A stretch of 64,000 nt of DNA from Bimuria novae-zelandiae CBS 107.79 (lineage: Eukaryota > Ascomycota > Dothideomycetes > Pleosporales > Didymosphaeriaceae). Position 1 is the first letter of the stretch. Each line of letters begins with the position of its first letter. The translations under genes were made by a program, and so were the position numbers. Of the stretch, positions 34,601 through 46,534 are shown piece after piece. The notes beneath the pieces are model-generated. The model was given only the letters and a program-made list of their open reading frames with translations. It was not told where the DNA came from and did not search any database. The stretch spans positions 92,509-156,508 of the forward strand of contig ML976711.1 in assembly GCA_010015655.1 (NCBI GenBank). The letters are read 5' to 3'.

Positions 34601-35380
34601 AAGGAAGATAGTAAAGTTAAATTTCGATATTAAGCGTTATATTACATCGTCTTCTTAATAGGAATTAACAAGCTTAATACAATTCTTATATATTTTATTT
34701 TATTATATCTATGTCTACGCTATGGCGTAAGGGATTAGTATAGTTAAAATTATATCTATTTCTATGTCTTATATACATAATATGCTTCTGTAGCTCCTTA
34801 CCTAAATCCCCAAGGATTTGTCTAATATATATATTTACCCTAATCCGAATTGCATGCCATAAAGTACATTATAATAACGCTAAGCTTTAAGCTACTAATA
34901 AAGCTACTACGCGATATAAATTATATAAGAAAAGTAAGTATGTTGTAAAAGAGTATTAATAGCTTAAAAGGACTAGTAGCTAGCTACTCTAAAGGAGTTT
35001 AGAGCACGTAATAATAAAAAGAAGATAAAAAAAAGCGTGCACTAATAATGCTATAGGTGCTATAGTAAGACTAGATATAACTTACGTACGTGTAAGAAAG
35101 AAGTAAAAGTAAATTTTAAATAAATTAGTCTTTTATAATTTTTAACAACTATTTATACACGTTCTGTAATATTATATAAAGTATAGATTTTAGTAGGGTC
35201 TTGGCAGAGTAAGTCTCTCGTTTATATAAGCTACTTATTTATTTATAAAGTACGTTAACTAATTTATAATAGTAATATATTTTACTTAGCTAGAATTTTA
35301 CCTATTTAAGTACTAGAGCTATAGCGCCAGCTTGCGCATTACTCTAACTAAAAACTTAGGTTAGCTAACGCTAAAGTGAG
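34601..35380 (+). mobile_element. AT-rich DNA with a pogo-like transposase C-terminal relic
   Basis: Strongly AT-rich. At about 35,046-35,110 the plus strand reads CYRCYSKTRYNLRTCKKEVKV, a damaged form of the C-x2-C-x3-GHN-x-RTC Cys/His knuckle found at the C-terminus of many fungal pogo-type transposases. The preceding 180 bp encode a Lys/Leu-rich frame with stops. The rest of the element is missing or unrecognisable. It is unrelated in position to the pogo copy at 300-1588. Confidence 0.5.
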
Positions 35381-35601
35381 GTTAGGTTAACGTGGTGCCT
35401 CGTTGTTTCAAAGCCGTCCCACGGACATCGCTTGCAGTTTAACGCACACGGAATTGAGAGCCAATCAGCTTGAGCGCGTTGCAACATCTCCGTAAACATT
35501 CTTTTACAGAAATTTGTCGAGTTTTACAGTTTCAAGTCGTACAAATAGCAGACTTGAAAAGGAAAACGATATTTTCGTATCCACCTTCCAATTAATTTAT
35601 A

Positions 35602-35798
35602 CTGTGGTATCCGGCGAAAGTAGTGTTAGTGAAGACGAAGGTTTGTGCGGGTGTCTGTACGTATAAAAGGGTACCTATTGGTTGCTACTTATGAATAAGC
35701 AGAATTGATTGGCTCTCACACTCCTATCCAGCCATATGTCTATGTTTTAAGACGTAACGCCACAGCCCCACTGACACTACTTTCGCCGGATACCACAG
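35602..35798. mobile_element. 197-bp MITE with 30-bp terminal inverted repeats and TA duplication
   Basis: The left end CTGTGGTATCCGGCGAAAGT... (35602-35631) and the reverse complement of 35769-35798 match at 29 of 30 positions. TA flanks both ends (35600-35601 and 35799-35800), as in Tc1/mariner-derived miniature elements. It has no coding capacity. A longer 13-bp direct repeat (GTATCCACCTTCC, 35577-35589 and 35807-35819) brackets it. The low divergence of the ends suggests recent insertion, in contrast to the RIP-damaged elements nearby. Confidence 0.85.
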
Positions 35799-36027
35799 TA
35801 TGCCGGGTATCCACCTTCCCGTAACATCAGGCGCGCTTTTCACGCTAAGACCAACTAGGATATCCGCGATCCCACACCGCCCTTATCGTTACACCCCGTA
35901 CGCCCTAAGCAAACCAGAAAATCTCTATCAAGTGTTCATAAACTAATATATTGAGCGTTTAAGACTGTTTATGCAGTGTCTTGATAGCACTTTCTGATCT
36001 CGCTGTCTATTTCAACACTTCCTCGTG

Positions 36028-36995
36028 ATGGCAGCACAAAAAGACCCTTTTCGCAGCACGCGCCTTTTCTGTACGTCCAAACTGCCCTATTAAACCAAAC
36101 ACTTTTTGAGAGCTCATTCACCCCTTGAAAGTATTTCCGATCCTTCCCATTCACAAACGCGATAGTATGCTAATCCCGCCTCCCAGACCGCGCAATCCGC
36201 GGCGCCGAAGACGACGCCTTCTTCGCGCAAATAAACGAAGACCGCATCGGCTACATGAACAGCAACGGCACGAACAACCACCTCCCTGGTCCCAGCGACG
36301 CAGAAGGCTTCCGCAAAGGCATGGACGATAACTTACTCTCTGCCGTACGTCCCCCACCCACTACCTTGTTCTTATGTATTGTTCTGCAGCTCCTGTATGT
36401 CGTATGATCGAACCAGGACGGTGGTGACGACGAAAGAAAAGCTCACTACTACTTTCATACCCTAAATACTCACGTACTCACTGTAAATCAGATAATATGT
36501 TTGTCTGAGAGGGTCAACAATATACGTACGTCGCACTTCGTCTTCCCTCCTATTATCCCTAAGTGACCCCAACCAGACGACTGTGCTGGCACACCCATCG
36601 GCCAAATCCACCTCTCATCCCTCCGCCCCCGCCTCATCCACCACCGGCACACCGAAATAGGCCTCGACATCCTTCCCGCCTACCAAGGCAAAGGCTACGG
36701 CAGCGAAGCCATCCGGTGGGCGCTCGACTACGCGTTCCGCCGCGCAGGCCTGCACCGGGTGCGCATCCGCGCGTTCGAGTGGAACACCGGCGCGTGCCGG
36801 TTGTACGAGCGGTTGGGATTTGTGCTAGAGGGGAGGGAGAGGGAGGCGTGTTGGCATGAGGGGCGGTTTTGGGATGAGGTGAGGTTTGGGATGTTGGAGG
36901 GGGAGTGGAGGGCGATGGTGGAAGAGGAGAAGAAGGAGAAAGAGGGGGAGGGGAAGGGGGAGAAAATGGACGAGAGTGGTGTGCCGATGATATGA
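36028..36995 (+). CDS. GNAT-family N-acetyltransferase
   Basis: Exon 1 is 36028-36070 (MAAQKDPFRSTRLF), followed by a GTACGT intron to 36186 with a GCTAAT branch. Exon 2 starts at 36187, and removing the intron reads PFRSTRLFYRAIRGAEDDAFF, the usual N-terminus of this fungal group. The last exon, 36577-36995, carries IGLDILPAYQGKGYGSEAI (the acetyl-CoA-binding Q/R-x2-G-x-G/A motif) and AFEWNTGACRLYERLGF (C-terminal GNAT motif), then an acidic/Lys-rich tail. The second intron is unresolved: the strong donor GTACGT at 36345 gives the wrong phase for the acceptor at 36576, while GTATTG at 36376 fits the frame. Either a weak donor is used or the gene carries a small lesion. The acetyl acceptor is unknown. 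Confidence 0.75.
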
Positions 36996-37166
36996 ACAGT
37001 TGATTATCTTGTCTTATCCAAGAAGGGAAGACCAATGGGGTCTTCTAGCAATGGTGCTGCCTATCCAAAGCATGTCGAGCGCTTTCTCCACGCCGACTGT
37101 GTAGCTGACCAGCTCTAATGCATAAGTGCAAATGACTCCCTATACAACAACAACACCAGATACGGT

Positions 37167-39566
37167 TCAGATCCCCATCTCGCCCCTAGAGCCCAGATAG
37201 ACCGTTCCATTCGATCCGTTCCTTGTCGTAGCCGCATCGTAAAGCGCCTTGATGTCTGCTTTCCACTGCTCCTTGTTCATACGATTGATCCGGCGATCAT
37301 ACGTTAGCATGCCGTTCACCTCGCCCTCGACATCCGTCGTCTGCGTCCACACAGCGCCCGAGCAGGCGAAGTTCTCGATCTGGAACTGCAGCTCCTTGAA
37401 GATCATGTGCGCGCGAAGATTCCAGATTTCGACTGTTGCGTCGAGCTCGTAGGTCTTTTGGACTTCCTCGATCGATTTCCGAACTTTCCAGGCGCTGTTA
37501 TGGAGGTCAGTGTTTGAGAAAGTGGGGAAGGGCATGAGATAATACTTACTGTTCTGCTGTGACGTTTTGGCCGATGCCGGCGAACTCCCCCTGGATCGCG
37601 ATGCGCGTTGGGTCGTATGGTACTGCAGCATCGGAGTACCAAGGTGTGCCACACTGCGGGGACGAATAATGATGGTTGTCCTTAGAAGTGTTAGACTCTC
37701 AAATGTGAGAGATTATGCTCAACACTTACGTGAAAGTCACCAGCGCCATGATCAAACCAGCCTGTAACAGTGTTTACCAACCGGGACTGATCATGTTGGC
37801 GAACAAGATTAGTGAGGTCGTAATCAATTGTATAGTTTTGCACGCCATCGTAGTGCTCCGAAGGCTGACCCCAGCCCTCGTTGTAAATGACCTGCATTTA
37901 TTCAGTCACATTCTTAACTAATCTTCTTTCTGGTCGGGAAGCTTACCCATGTCACGATGCTCGGGTAGCTCTTGTGCTGCTCGATCAGTATCTCAAGCTG
38001 CCTATCGAATTCACGCTGTACTGTTCTTTGCTCGAGAGACGGGGCCTTGATAGGACATGCCGGCCACTCTTCTACCCAAACCTGAGATGTGGCGAGTGCG
38101 GGCATATCTTGGATGAGCATAAGCCCGAGCTGGTCGCAGGCTTGATAGAACAACGCTGGCTCGACTTTGATCTGTGCACAGAGTCAGCCACTTAGCGAGA
38201 CGCTTGGAAAGATCCTCTTACGTGTTTGCGAACCATGTTATACCCAACCTCCTTCAAAGCTTTAATATCGAAGACCATGGCTTCCAAACTAGGCGGTGTA
38301 TGCAGGCCATCGGGCCAATAGCTACAGAAGTCAGCTGTGAATGGAGGTAGAAAGACGGTTTGCTTCGTACCCTTGGTCAAGCGTTCCGAACCAGAAGATA
38401 AACTCCCCATTAAGCAAGGGCCTCTGAACGCCATCTATTACGCCTCTAGAAACCGTTCTAAAACCAGTGTAGCTCTGCACTGTATCGTTACCTAGGGTCA
38501 CGGAGATATTGTACAACGTGGGGCTGTCGGGTGACCAAAGTTTGATTGAGTCCACCGGGAATTCGACAGCCTCGTTGACGGGCACTTGGAGCTTGGCCTT
38601 GATGTCGGTCGATCCTGTTTCATAGAGGACAAAGTCGGCAACGGTCAACTGAGACGAGGTATGGATTGTCACGTTGACTATGTGGCTCTGTTAGCGTAAC
38701 TCGTAATAGGGAAGATGGGGGTTTATATACTCTTGCCGTCCGCATCAGCATGGATGTCCAATTTGTCAATGTTATCGGATGGAACAGACTCAAGCCAGAC
38801 GGTCTGCCAGATGCCGCTGCAGGGTGTGTAAAATATGTGCTCCGGGATCAGTTTCTGCTTGCCGAGTGGAATATTGTAAGGGTCTAGATTGGTAGGGTCA
38901 AACACGTGAACATTGCTACAATTTATGTAAGTTAGGAAGCTCTGTGATACTTTTCATGAAACTTACAGCTCATTTGTACCGTTATCGTTCAAGGCTTCCG
39001 TGATATCCACGTTAAAGGACCAGTAGCCTCCAACGTGATGAGCGACATTCTTCCCGTTGACATAGACAGTTGCCTCGTAGTCAACCGCACCAAAATTGAG
39101 TAGCACACGGTCGTTCCAAGTAGAAGGCACGTCAAAGGTCGTCCGGTACCGACTGTAGATGGTGAAGTTACCCATTACACCTGAATCCTCATAAGTGATG
39201 CCCAGGTCTCGAACAACTTGACATACCTGAAAGTGCCGACTCGAGGCAGAAAGGTACCAGAACAGCTTGACCTCCCTCCAACTCTCCTCCTATGGTCACG
39301 TTCTCCTTCTCCAACTCTTGCCACTCTGCCTTGGTCAGGTTCTTATATTGCCAAACGCCATTGAGATTCTTCCACTGGTTCGGGTTTGAGCGTGCCATTT
39401 GGGGTCGTGGGTATTCCGGCCAAGGGTTGGTGCCGACCTTGTCCGTCCATGGGGTATCGAGCGGTCCCTGCTTCAAGACATATCCGCCAGTCGAGTTTGA
39501 GGTCTGATCTCCCTCTCCGAAAGCGACCGACAGCAACAGAGCAAATGCTCCTAGAAATGGAAGCAT
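37167..39566 (-). CDS. secreted glycoside hydrolase family 2 (beta-galactosidase/glucuronidase-like)
   Basis: Nine exons: 39566-39227, 39180-38967, 38915-38731, 38677-38371, 38321-38222, 38171-37947, 37891-37730, 37680-37550, 37494-37167. All junctions are GT-AG, introns are 46-55 nt, phases close, and the product has 663 residues. The signal peptide is MLPFLGAFALLLSVAFG. A jelly-roll sugar-binding domain follows (residues about 60-240: IYSRYRTTFDVP, YVNGKNVAHHVGGYWSF), then an Ig-like domain and a TIM barrel (GTLDQGYWPDGLHT, GYNMVRKHIKVEP). The catalytic acid/base is Glu462 in NEGW and the nucleophile is Glu543 in QGEFAG. Both are intact, so an active exo-glycosidase is expected outside the cell. 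Substrate is not decided by sequence: galactoside, glucuronide or mannoside are all possible in GH2. Confidence 0.92.
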
Positions 39567-41250
39567 CTTGTCTAGTTGCTCGTAGTACCAGCCCTTGAAG
39601 TAGTCGATGAATGGACGCAGGGAAGGATCCGGCAGTGCGGGCATGGAGAGACTTATATGCTCCCGGGTAGAAAGCCACTAACAAAGGCTTAGCAGGGAGG
39701 TCCGTGGAATAAAATGAGAAAGTGTTTGCCGGGTCAATTGCAGGGGGAGCGTAAGTCGTGTCTGCTGCACGTCTCTAGGGTAGGAGCATATCCCGGTGAC
39801 TGCATGGGTTTGTCGATCGCACCAGTCATAAGGGACCTGTGAATAAAATTTAATGCAAATATGCCAGCTCCACAGCGAGGAACAGTTCCGAGTCTTCACA
39901 CAGACTCCAGTCCTAGAGTATGACTTGTCAAACAACACGAGGACGTCCAATACGAGAAGTCGGTGACGCAGTTTGAGGCTGGAGTTGAAATCGGGGCTAC
40001 GTGATTCGGTAGCGCAACAACGGCGTGGCTGCATGGTAAATCTCGTAGGACAAGCTACAGGGCCGGAATATCCGAGAACATAATAACGAACAGGAGCCGA
40101 TCATTGCCGTTCTTCGGACTGATAGCGTCTTGGCCATGCGGACGTCTCCAAATTTTGCGTACTTCCCCGCATTGTTTACTAAGAGGGCAATTCCCCAAGG
40201 CGCATTGCGTAGACCAATACCGTATTTCCATGCAGCCTCCTTGAGCGCTGTAGCTCCTCGCGGATACTCAGCGTGTGCGTTATCAAAATCATAAGTAAGA
40301 AAAAAGTTGGATCCTGACCGCCTCCTACGTCGAAATCAGTCTCCATCTGGACGGCAAACGCCTCTGTTCGTGTCAAAGACAACGGTTTAAGATTGATCGA
40401 GAGAAAGCAATAAGGGCCTGTCATCTGTGAAGTACCGTCATCTTGGCGAAGCCAGCGGCTCTGCTGTGTGAATGCGCCTCTGCGATGGCACGCTGCACAT
40501 CTGTGACGTATGCGTTGGCAGCTGGATGAGGCATCCCAGATGCAGGAACTGGAAGAAGGCTGGCCAACAAGAAGCGGCCAGGTGATAAGAGACTGGGATG
40601 CGGCGCTGATGTGGACGCAGGATCGTGAAGCTTGAGATGCAGTCAGCTTGAACCGCTATGCACACCCCACACCAACCTACACGAGCTAAGACAACTTGAG
40701 TTAATGAGTTTGGATGAAATCACGTGAGAACGATTTCCCCACAGCCACCTTCCGCATTAGGCAAATAGCTCTGGCCATGTGTTGTCGATCAAAAGGTATC
40801 TATATTATTTTCGTACGTCATCTGCTATCCCTCCAGCTGAATTTACAATCATGATGCGGCTACGCTGCAGTGATCTTGCGTAACACAGCACATGAACGCG
40901 CGAGCTCGTGCGCCGTGCTACAGAACTTTTCGAACCTTCTTCGCGTCGTTGTCTCAGCCTTGTGACTAACGGCTGACCGCTTTCGCGGTGCCACTCGTTC
41001 GTATGTCGTAGAGCGTGGAAAGCGAAGCTCTGCGCATTCAATGGTACCTTCCTCTTCCAGTTGAACGTAAGATTTGGGACAAACAGCCCTAGAGAATTCC
41101 GCCAGCGATGCGCTCTGTTCCGCCAGCATGAGTGTCTAGCTTCCCGAACAGACCGCTTGTCGGAACCAAGTAACGGATGGCATGCCGTTAACTTGGACCG
41201 TTCCGCCCACCGGGAATCCAATGTAAGCTACCCCACATACTAGTTCGACA
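39567..41250. other. intergenic DNA, no gene seen
   Basis: 1.7 kb between two minus-strand genes. There are short overlapping frames on both strands without recognisable domains. It includes the GH2 promoter region. Confidence 0.45.
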
Positions 41251-43431
41251 CTATGGAAGTAGCAAACGCGGCTTGTGCCATTTATTTTGCACTATCTTGC
41301 TAGATGGGCTCGGACACCGGTCTGACTCTGGTGTTATAGGCGTCCTGAAGGACCGCGGCGAGACTGGCGAGACTAGCGAAACCGGTGAAATAGGCGGTGA
41401 AGCCTCGTATCTCACGTTGACTGGAGGCGGGATCGGTCTCTTCGAAAAAGACGTCCACGTCGCATCTTCGACAACATCGACCTCCGAGATGCCCGAAAGC
41501 GAAGATCGATCAGAGTAAGATTCCAGGATAGATGATACACGTACACTCGATGAAGTCGATCCACGGATGGTGTCAGTATCTGAAAATGTTGAGTCGGTTG
41601 AGGCGCTGGAGATCGACATGGAACGGTTAGTAGTCGTCCATCCCCCGTCCGAGCCCGATCTTAGGGATGCCGGTGGAGCCGGGTCATGTTTGTGTGCGCC
41701 ACAGTGAATGTCAGGCATGGAGGTGTAGGTGAGGTAGATATCAGTAAGTTGTGTCCGGATCTCTCTCGCACTCGGACGCATGTGTGGATTCCTGCTGAGC
41801 ATCGTTCGCACCAGGGCCAGAATGTGGGGTATAACTTGGAACTCTTCGTGTTCGAATGCTGTCGCTGAACTCTCCAACGTGTTCATCCAGGTTTCAACTT
41901 TGTCCATGTTCGCATGATACGATGAATCTGTCCGCGAGTTCCTCCCTCCGGCGTTCACCTTCTTCTCTAGTTTCGAAGATCGGTGCTTCACGAAGTCGTT
42001 GGGTTTCTTCTTCAGCATGAACGTCATCATCTCTACAAAAACGCATCCAAGCGAATATACGTCTGCTTGCTCCGTTTCATGTACTCGCGATCTCCGGCGC
42101 TGGATTGGCTGCTTGTTTCTCTTGAAGCCAAAATTGAAGCCCGAAAATTCGTTAGCCGTAGGGGATTTCGTCAACTTTTGTCGCGATCCGCTGCTGGTGG
42201 ATGACCCAGACGAGCTCTTACTCGCAACGGAAGGCTTCCGGTGTGACCCGACCACAGGCGGAGGGGCTACAACATTGGGCTCAAATACGTCCACTTCATT
42301 CTGCGTCTCCGGGGCACCGAAAACGTAGGCTTCCATCGGATCTGGCCTCTTGTCTCTCTGAAACGTTGACAGGCTTGCAATATCGCTGAAGGCTATGTTG
42401 TTGCGTTCATCAATGAGAATGTTGGATGGGTGGATAGCAGAGTGACAGAACCCGTTCCGATGCAGCGTCGCGACAGCGTCCGTCAAACAAAGCATCCAGT
42501 TGAGGACTAGTTGGCGCCGCTCAGGCTTGGGAAGCTTCTTATATTGCGGTGGCTCTCGGTGGTCGATGAATGTCTTGAGAGTGTGCTGGCCTACAAAGTC
42601 GGTCAAGGTATAGCCGAAACCCTTGGAAGTATATGAGGCCCAGACAGGTGCTATGTGTTCATGCTCCACCATCTGCGCACTTTCCACATCCATGATATAG
42701 TCTTCTTCGAACGCGAACGGAGACTCTGCATTCCCCATTGCGAATTTCCTCCGGACATATACCTCGTGCGGCTTCTTGGGCAAGTGCACACGTGACCATT
42801 GTTGGAGGCTGACGGCGGGAGGTAGTTCCATGACATATTCGAGCGGAATCTGTTCGTTGGATGCATAGTCGACGTGGATACCCGGACCCAACACTCGGAG
42901 GAGGAAGGAGAACTGCGTCTGATAGAAACGAGCGTTGGCCTGATCGTCGCGTCTATTGGCAAGTGCAAGCTGCTCGATGTCATCCATGGAAAGAGGAAGG
43001 TCATCATCGTCCCAGCTCTTCTCGACGACCGCGAAGATCCTATCTGCCTCGCCAATTTCTACCAGGATGAGGAACAGCCGCCGTGCCTTCTCCAGGATCC
43101 ATTCCAGGTAGGTGTCGTCGGTAAGATCTCCAAAGCCCACAGGTTTGTTGAGCCATTCGCGCTCTTTCGGCTGTAACCTCGAAGTGACGAATTCTTGGTT
43201 CACCTTCTCGAGGATTCGCTCTTCGGTCCACCACACTTGCTGCAGCTGGTGATGCGGGGTAACGAGCGAATGCCCCCCGTAGCCGTATATCAGGGCATTG
43301 AGGGCGACGGTCTGGTCGTTGACCACGTTGTTCAGCGTCCGCGCCGTCATCTCGTCAGATATCAGTCTGGGTGTGCGCGCTGTCCGCTGTTGTGCGAGCC
43401 GGTGTTGGTCGTCGCTGCCGCGGAGTATCAC
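41251..43431 (-). CDS. protein kinase-like protein, probable pseudokinase
   Basis: A single uninterrupted frame of 726 residues, with no intron needed. Residues about 190-600 follow a kinase fold: hydrophobic N-lobe, then GYTLTDFVGQHTLKTFI, and a catalytic-loop region reading CHSAIHPSNILID (329-341). The family loop HRDxKPxN appears as HSAIHPSN, so the catalytic Asp is replaced by Ala332 and the Lys by His334. The DFG triplet is DIA (350-352), while APE (373-375) and the later ADVYSLGCVFVEM (F-helix, DxWSxG-like) are kept. The region between them has a long Ser/Gly-rich insert. The C-terminus after about 600 is Ser/Thr-rich and probably disordered. Loss of the HRD Asp and DFG Gly argues for a scaffold or regulatory role. 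No partner is evident. Confidence 0.75.
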   Translation of the reverse strand: MILRGSDDQHRLAQQRTARTPRLISDEMTARTLNNVVNDQTVALNALIYGYGGHSLVTPHHQLQQVWWTEERILEKVNQEFVTSRLQPKEREWLNKPVGFGDLTDDTYLEWILEKARRLFLILVEIGEADRIFAVVEKSWDDDDLPLSMDDIEQLALANRRDDQANARFYQTQFSFLLRVLGPGIHVDYASNEQIPLEYVMELPPAVSLQQWSRVHLPKKPHEVYVRRKFAMGNAESPFAFEEDYIMDVESAQMVEHEHIAPVWASYTSKGFGYTLTDFVGQHTLKTFIDHREPPQYKKLPKPERRQLVLNWMLCLTDAVATLHRNGFCHSAIHPSNILIDERNNIAFSDIASLSTFQRDKRPDPMEAYVFGAPETQNEVDVFEPNVVAPPPVVGSHRKPSVASKSSSGSSTSSGSRQKLTKSPTANEFSGFNFGFKRNKQPIQRRRSRVHETEQADVYSLGCVFVEMMTFMLKKKPNDFVKHRSSKLEKKVNAGGRNSRTDSSYHANMDKVETWMNTLESSATAFEHEEFQVIPHILALVRTMLSRNPHMRPSAREIRTQLTDIYLTYTSMPDIHCGAHKHDPAPPASLRSGSDGGWTTTNRSMSISSASTDSTFSDTDTIRGSTSSSVRVSSILESYSDRSSLSGISEVDVVEDATWTSFSKRPIPPPVNVRYEASPPISPVSLVSPVSPRSFRTPITPESDRCPSPSSKIVQNKWHKPRLLLP

Positions 43432-45128
43432 TCATGTCTGGTAATGGAAGGAACGGTGGGATGGCACAGCAGAGGGGACAGCAGTAATATTATGGGCCAC
43501 CGCTGGCGATTCGATGCGTATTGAGGGTACCCTGTAGCACCGTCCGTCCGGAAGGCGCTGGTAGTGGCGAGCGGCAGAGCGTTGACAGAGGGTATGCTCC
43601 GGCTACGCGGTATTTTAGCGTTTCGCGGCCAATCACAGCCACAAGCGGCGGCGGGCTCCAACATGACGGCAGGTGAAGGCATGCCCTTTGCCCAAGAACA
43701 ATTCGGCGCCGGCCAGATGAAATTGAACCGGGCCCCAGGGCGTGTCCAGGGTGTTATCATCAGCCCTCAAGCGAGACTACAGCGACACGACGCCAATGGT
43801 AATGCGGAAAGGCGCTCCCCGCCTCTCGGACAGAACGTCAGCGAGCCCGGTCAAGCAGCCGTCTGCCTAACGGGTGGCGGGTAAAGGTTGCGATATCAAG
43901 ACAGCACATGGGCGTCCAAACTCCAACATGTTTTTTTGGCCGTGTTGCACAGGCGTCTTCAGCACGAGCACCGTTCCACGCCAACCGGGCAGAGGAGCCC
44001 GGAAGGATCTGGGCTGAGGCTCAGAGCGACGCTGAACACACATCAGGCGATCTGCTATCGCGCAATTCTGCATATCTCCTCGTGGTGACAGCTGGTGCGT
44101 GCTTGTCGTGCGTGTCATGGACGCTAATGGCTGCATCATGCATCGACGACAGATAGCAGTGCTGTATATGGCGCACTTTTACCGCAGCGTCGCACAAACG
44201 CGTCGCGAGATGAACCGCGCCGCACGTTGGGTCCTGTCGATTGTAGCCCCAGGCCTGGGCTGAGGCCGGCGACGGCGTCTGTGTAGCGCGACCCGCTGCG
44301 CACAACGTCCAATGTCTTATTGTTTCATGCCGGCTTCCATCTATCACGGGCGCCCATTGTCACCGCCAATTTTCCGCTGTGTGGTTCAGGCTGCCACGGC
44401 CACGCCTAGGGCGAAAGGGAACGTGGAGGCCGCATGGCAACAGCGGAGGTGTGCCGGTCCACTTCGTGTGCACGGACGGACGACCCATTGTTTTCCGACC
44501 CGTTTCAATCAAGCTGGAGAGGCTCTGTGCACCTGTGCGTGGTGGTTTCCTGATACGAGCACTCTACCCTGTCCTCGTGACCTGCTGCCATCCGTGGACC
44601 AAGCAAGCGGCTTAGCCCGGAACCGTTGAGCGCGACCGGCTTGGTGTTCTCTACACCCTCCGACATTCACTGCGAACAAAGCATCGTTCCAGACTGAGGT
44701 GTGTGAAAATTTCGTCTGGGATCATTCACAGGGTCCAGGAGAGAATAGGCCTCATCAGGGTCCTGTCTGGCACCCATGCGTGCCATGCCGCTGGGCACGG
44801 TAGCGACTGATCTGCGACTCATCGCTAACCAGGATCACAATGAGCCCAAGCGCCTAGCAGGTCAGAGATCATGTGCGGAAGGGCTCGCTAACCCATCAGT
44901 TGGTCGGAGGTTTTGCGAAAGGGATGGCCTTGCAATTTCTTGTCACCTTCCCACACCGCCGTGCTCCGACACCCGCTCCTCTCACCCGTCCTTGCTCCGG
45001 CATCTTACCCACTGACTGCGAGTCCAACACCCCGCCCACACCGACGAACACCAACCCCGCCAGCTTCAACGACCCCACGCTACTGGCGCTGTCTCGCTTC
45101 CGCCCCCCATCTCATCTCGCTCTGGCAC
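43432..45128. other. intergenic DNA, no gene seen
   Basis: 1.7 kb with GC-rich short frames but no convincing gene. It is the upstream region of the pseudokinase gene and the 3' flank of the BYS1-like gene. Confidence 0.4.
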
Positions 45129-45807
45129 CTACACCTTCCCAGAAACGACGAGGACGATATCCTTATCAGCTGCATTATCCCTCGTCACATCGCCGACGTC
45201 CTCTCCAGTCGGCCACTCGATGCTTCCAGCCCCTTCGCTCGTCACCTTCACGTTCTGGCCCTGGAATGGCGCACCATTGACAGCGTCGAGATTGTACCTA
45301 TGTCACTTGTTAGTAACCGTTTCTGGGCCGCCGTGCCGGACAGCAAAGGTATGCAAGGAGCATGTCCTATCAATGCCGTATCACCCCTGAATGAATGAAT
45401 GAATCACCCTTGAACAGATGAATAACTTACCACACCCTCTCCCCCTCAAGCGCATACCCCAAAACCTGCAACGGCGCACTATCATACAATCCCTCCCTAT
45501 CCTTAGCCAACTTAATCGCAACCCCCGTAGTCGTGTTAGAATTTCCAATTCTGCCGACGTGAAGCGGTTCGGACCAGGCACTGCCTACATCACCCACCCG
45601 TCAGTAAATACTGTTCGCGATCAGGACGCGAGCGTGGAATGTACCAGCCTCGACAGTGACCCGGTTTCCAATCGGCGCGCCCGTCGCATCAGGCACGACC
45701 CAGAGGAAAAACGGCTCGGAGCTCGTGTTAACGACGATGCTGGAGCCTGTTTTCGCGGCCACGGCGGCGGCGGCGGCGAGAGCGAGGAGGGGGGTAGGGA
45801 GACGCAT
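45129..45807 (-). CDS. BYS1-domain (thaumatin-like fold) small secreted protein
   Basis: Three exons, 45807-45645, 45584-45431 and 45297-45129, encode 161 residues. Intron 1 (60 nt) has branch TACTGAC and acceptor GTAG. Intron 2 (133 nt) contains a short (ATTC)n run. The signal peptide MRLPTPLLALAAAAAVAA precedes SSIVVNTSSEPFFLWVV, EAGSAWSEPLH, TGVAIKLAKDREGLYDS and LQVLGYALEGERVWYNLDAV. This is the order of conserved blocks in the Blastomyces yeast-phase-specific protein 1 family. The biochemical role of that family is not established; members are small extracellular proteins, some linked to cell-phase or stress. Cys content is very low here, unlike several relatives. The exon model restores continuous similarity, so I am fairly sure of it. 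Confidence 0.8.
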
Positions 45808-46534
45808 TGTGGGCGTGTAACGAGTTGGTCGTGCAGGGTGAGCAAAGAGGGTGAAAGTGCACTGGACGGCTATGGTCTTATATCCAGACGGGAGATTCTC
45901 CTTACGCGCTTCGAGACAGTAGCACATGGCCCGTCCCTGGCAGGTTCCATCCTTTTATTGCATCTTCCTTGCCGGCAGGATGTGACAGTAATTTAGGGAT
46001 TTAGCCAGAGAGCTGCTTCCCATGTGGATTGTGGGTATCACGCGTTCATCCGGGTGCGTACACAAAGCAATACTTTTAGTCGTGGTGAGACATTGGACGA
46101 GGGTAGGTGTAGGGCGGTGGAAGGTATGTCTCGAGAAAGGGCTGAGGTGGTACGAGAACATGCTCTCTGACAAGTGAGTTACACATTGTACACCGGGTAC
46201 CTGCGCAGTACGCTAGGGACTTCCTTGGAAAGGTCGCTTATTCTGCGTTCAGACGACGTTTAGGTCTTAAGTTTTGTGATGGTCTTCGTAATTCCATCAC
46301 GTAGGATGTTCACGATTCCGTGGTCCAAGAACACGACAGCATCTGTTAAGATAGAACTGTTCACAACTGTACCAAAGTAGCTGACTGAAGAGATATTCTT
46401 GAAGGTCTTTTGAACTCGGGTAGTCAAAGTTCAATTTTGGAGGCAAATCCACAACGATTTTTTAATCTACTTGTCCACCCCTGAACGATCCCCACTCGCC
46501 ACCCTTGGGACGTCACACAAGCTCTCAGAAGCTC

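Noticed and set aside
44873..45398. Plus-strand frames (135 and 161 codons) opposite the BYS1-family gene
   Set aside because: Antisense shadows. The minus strand gives a signal peptide, conserved family blocks and consistent splice sites.
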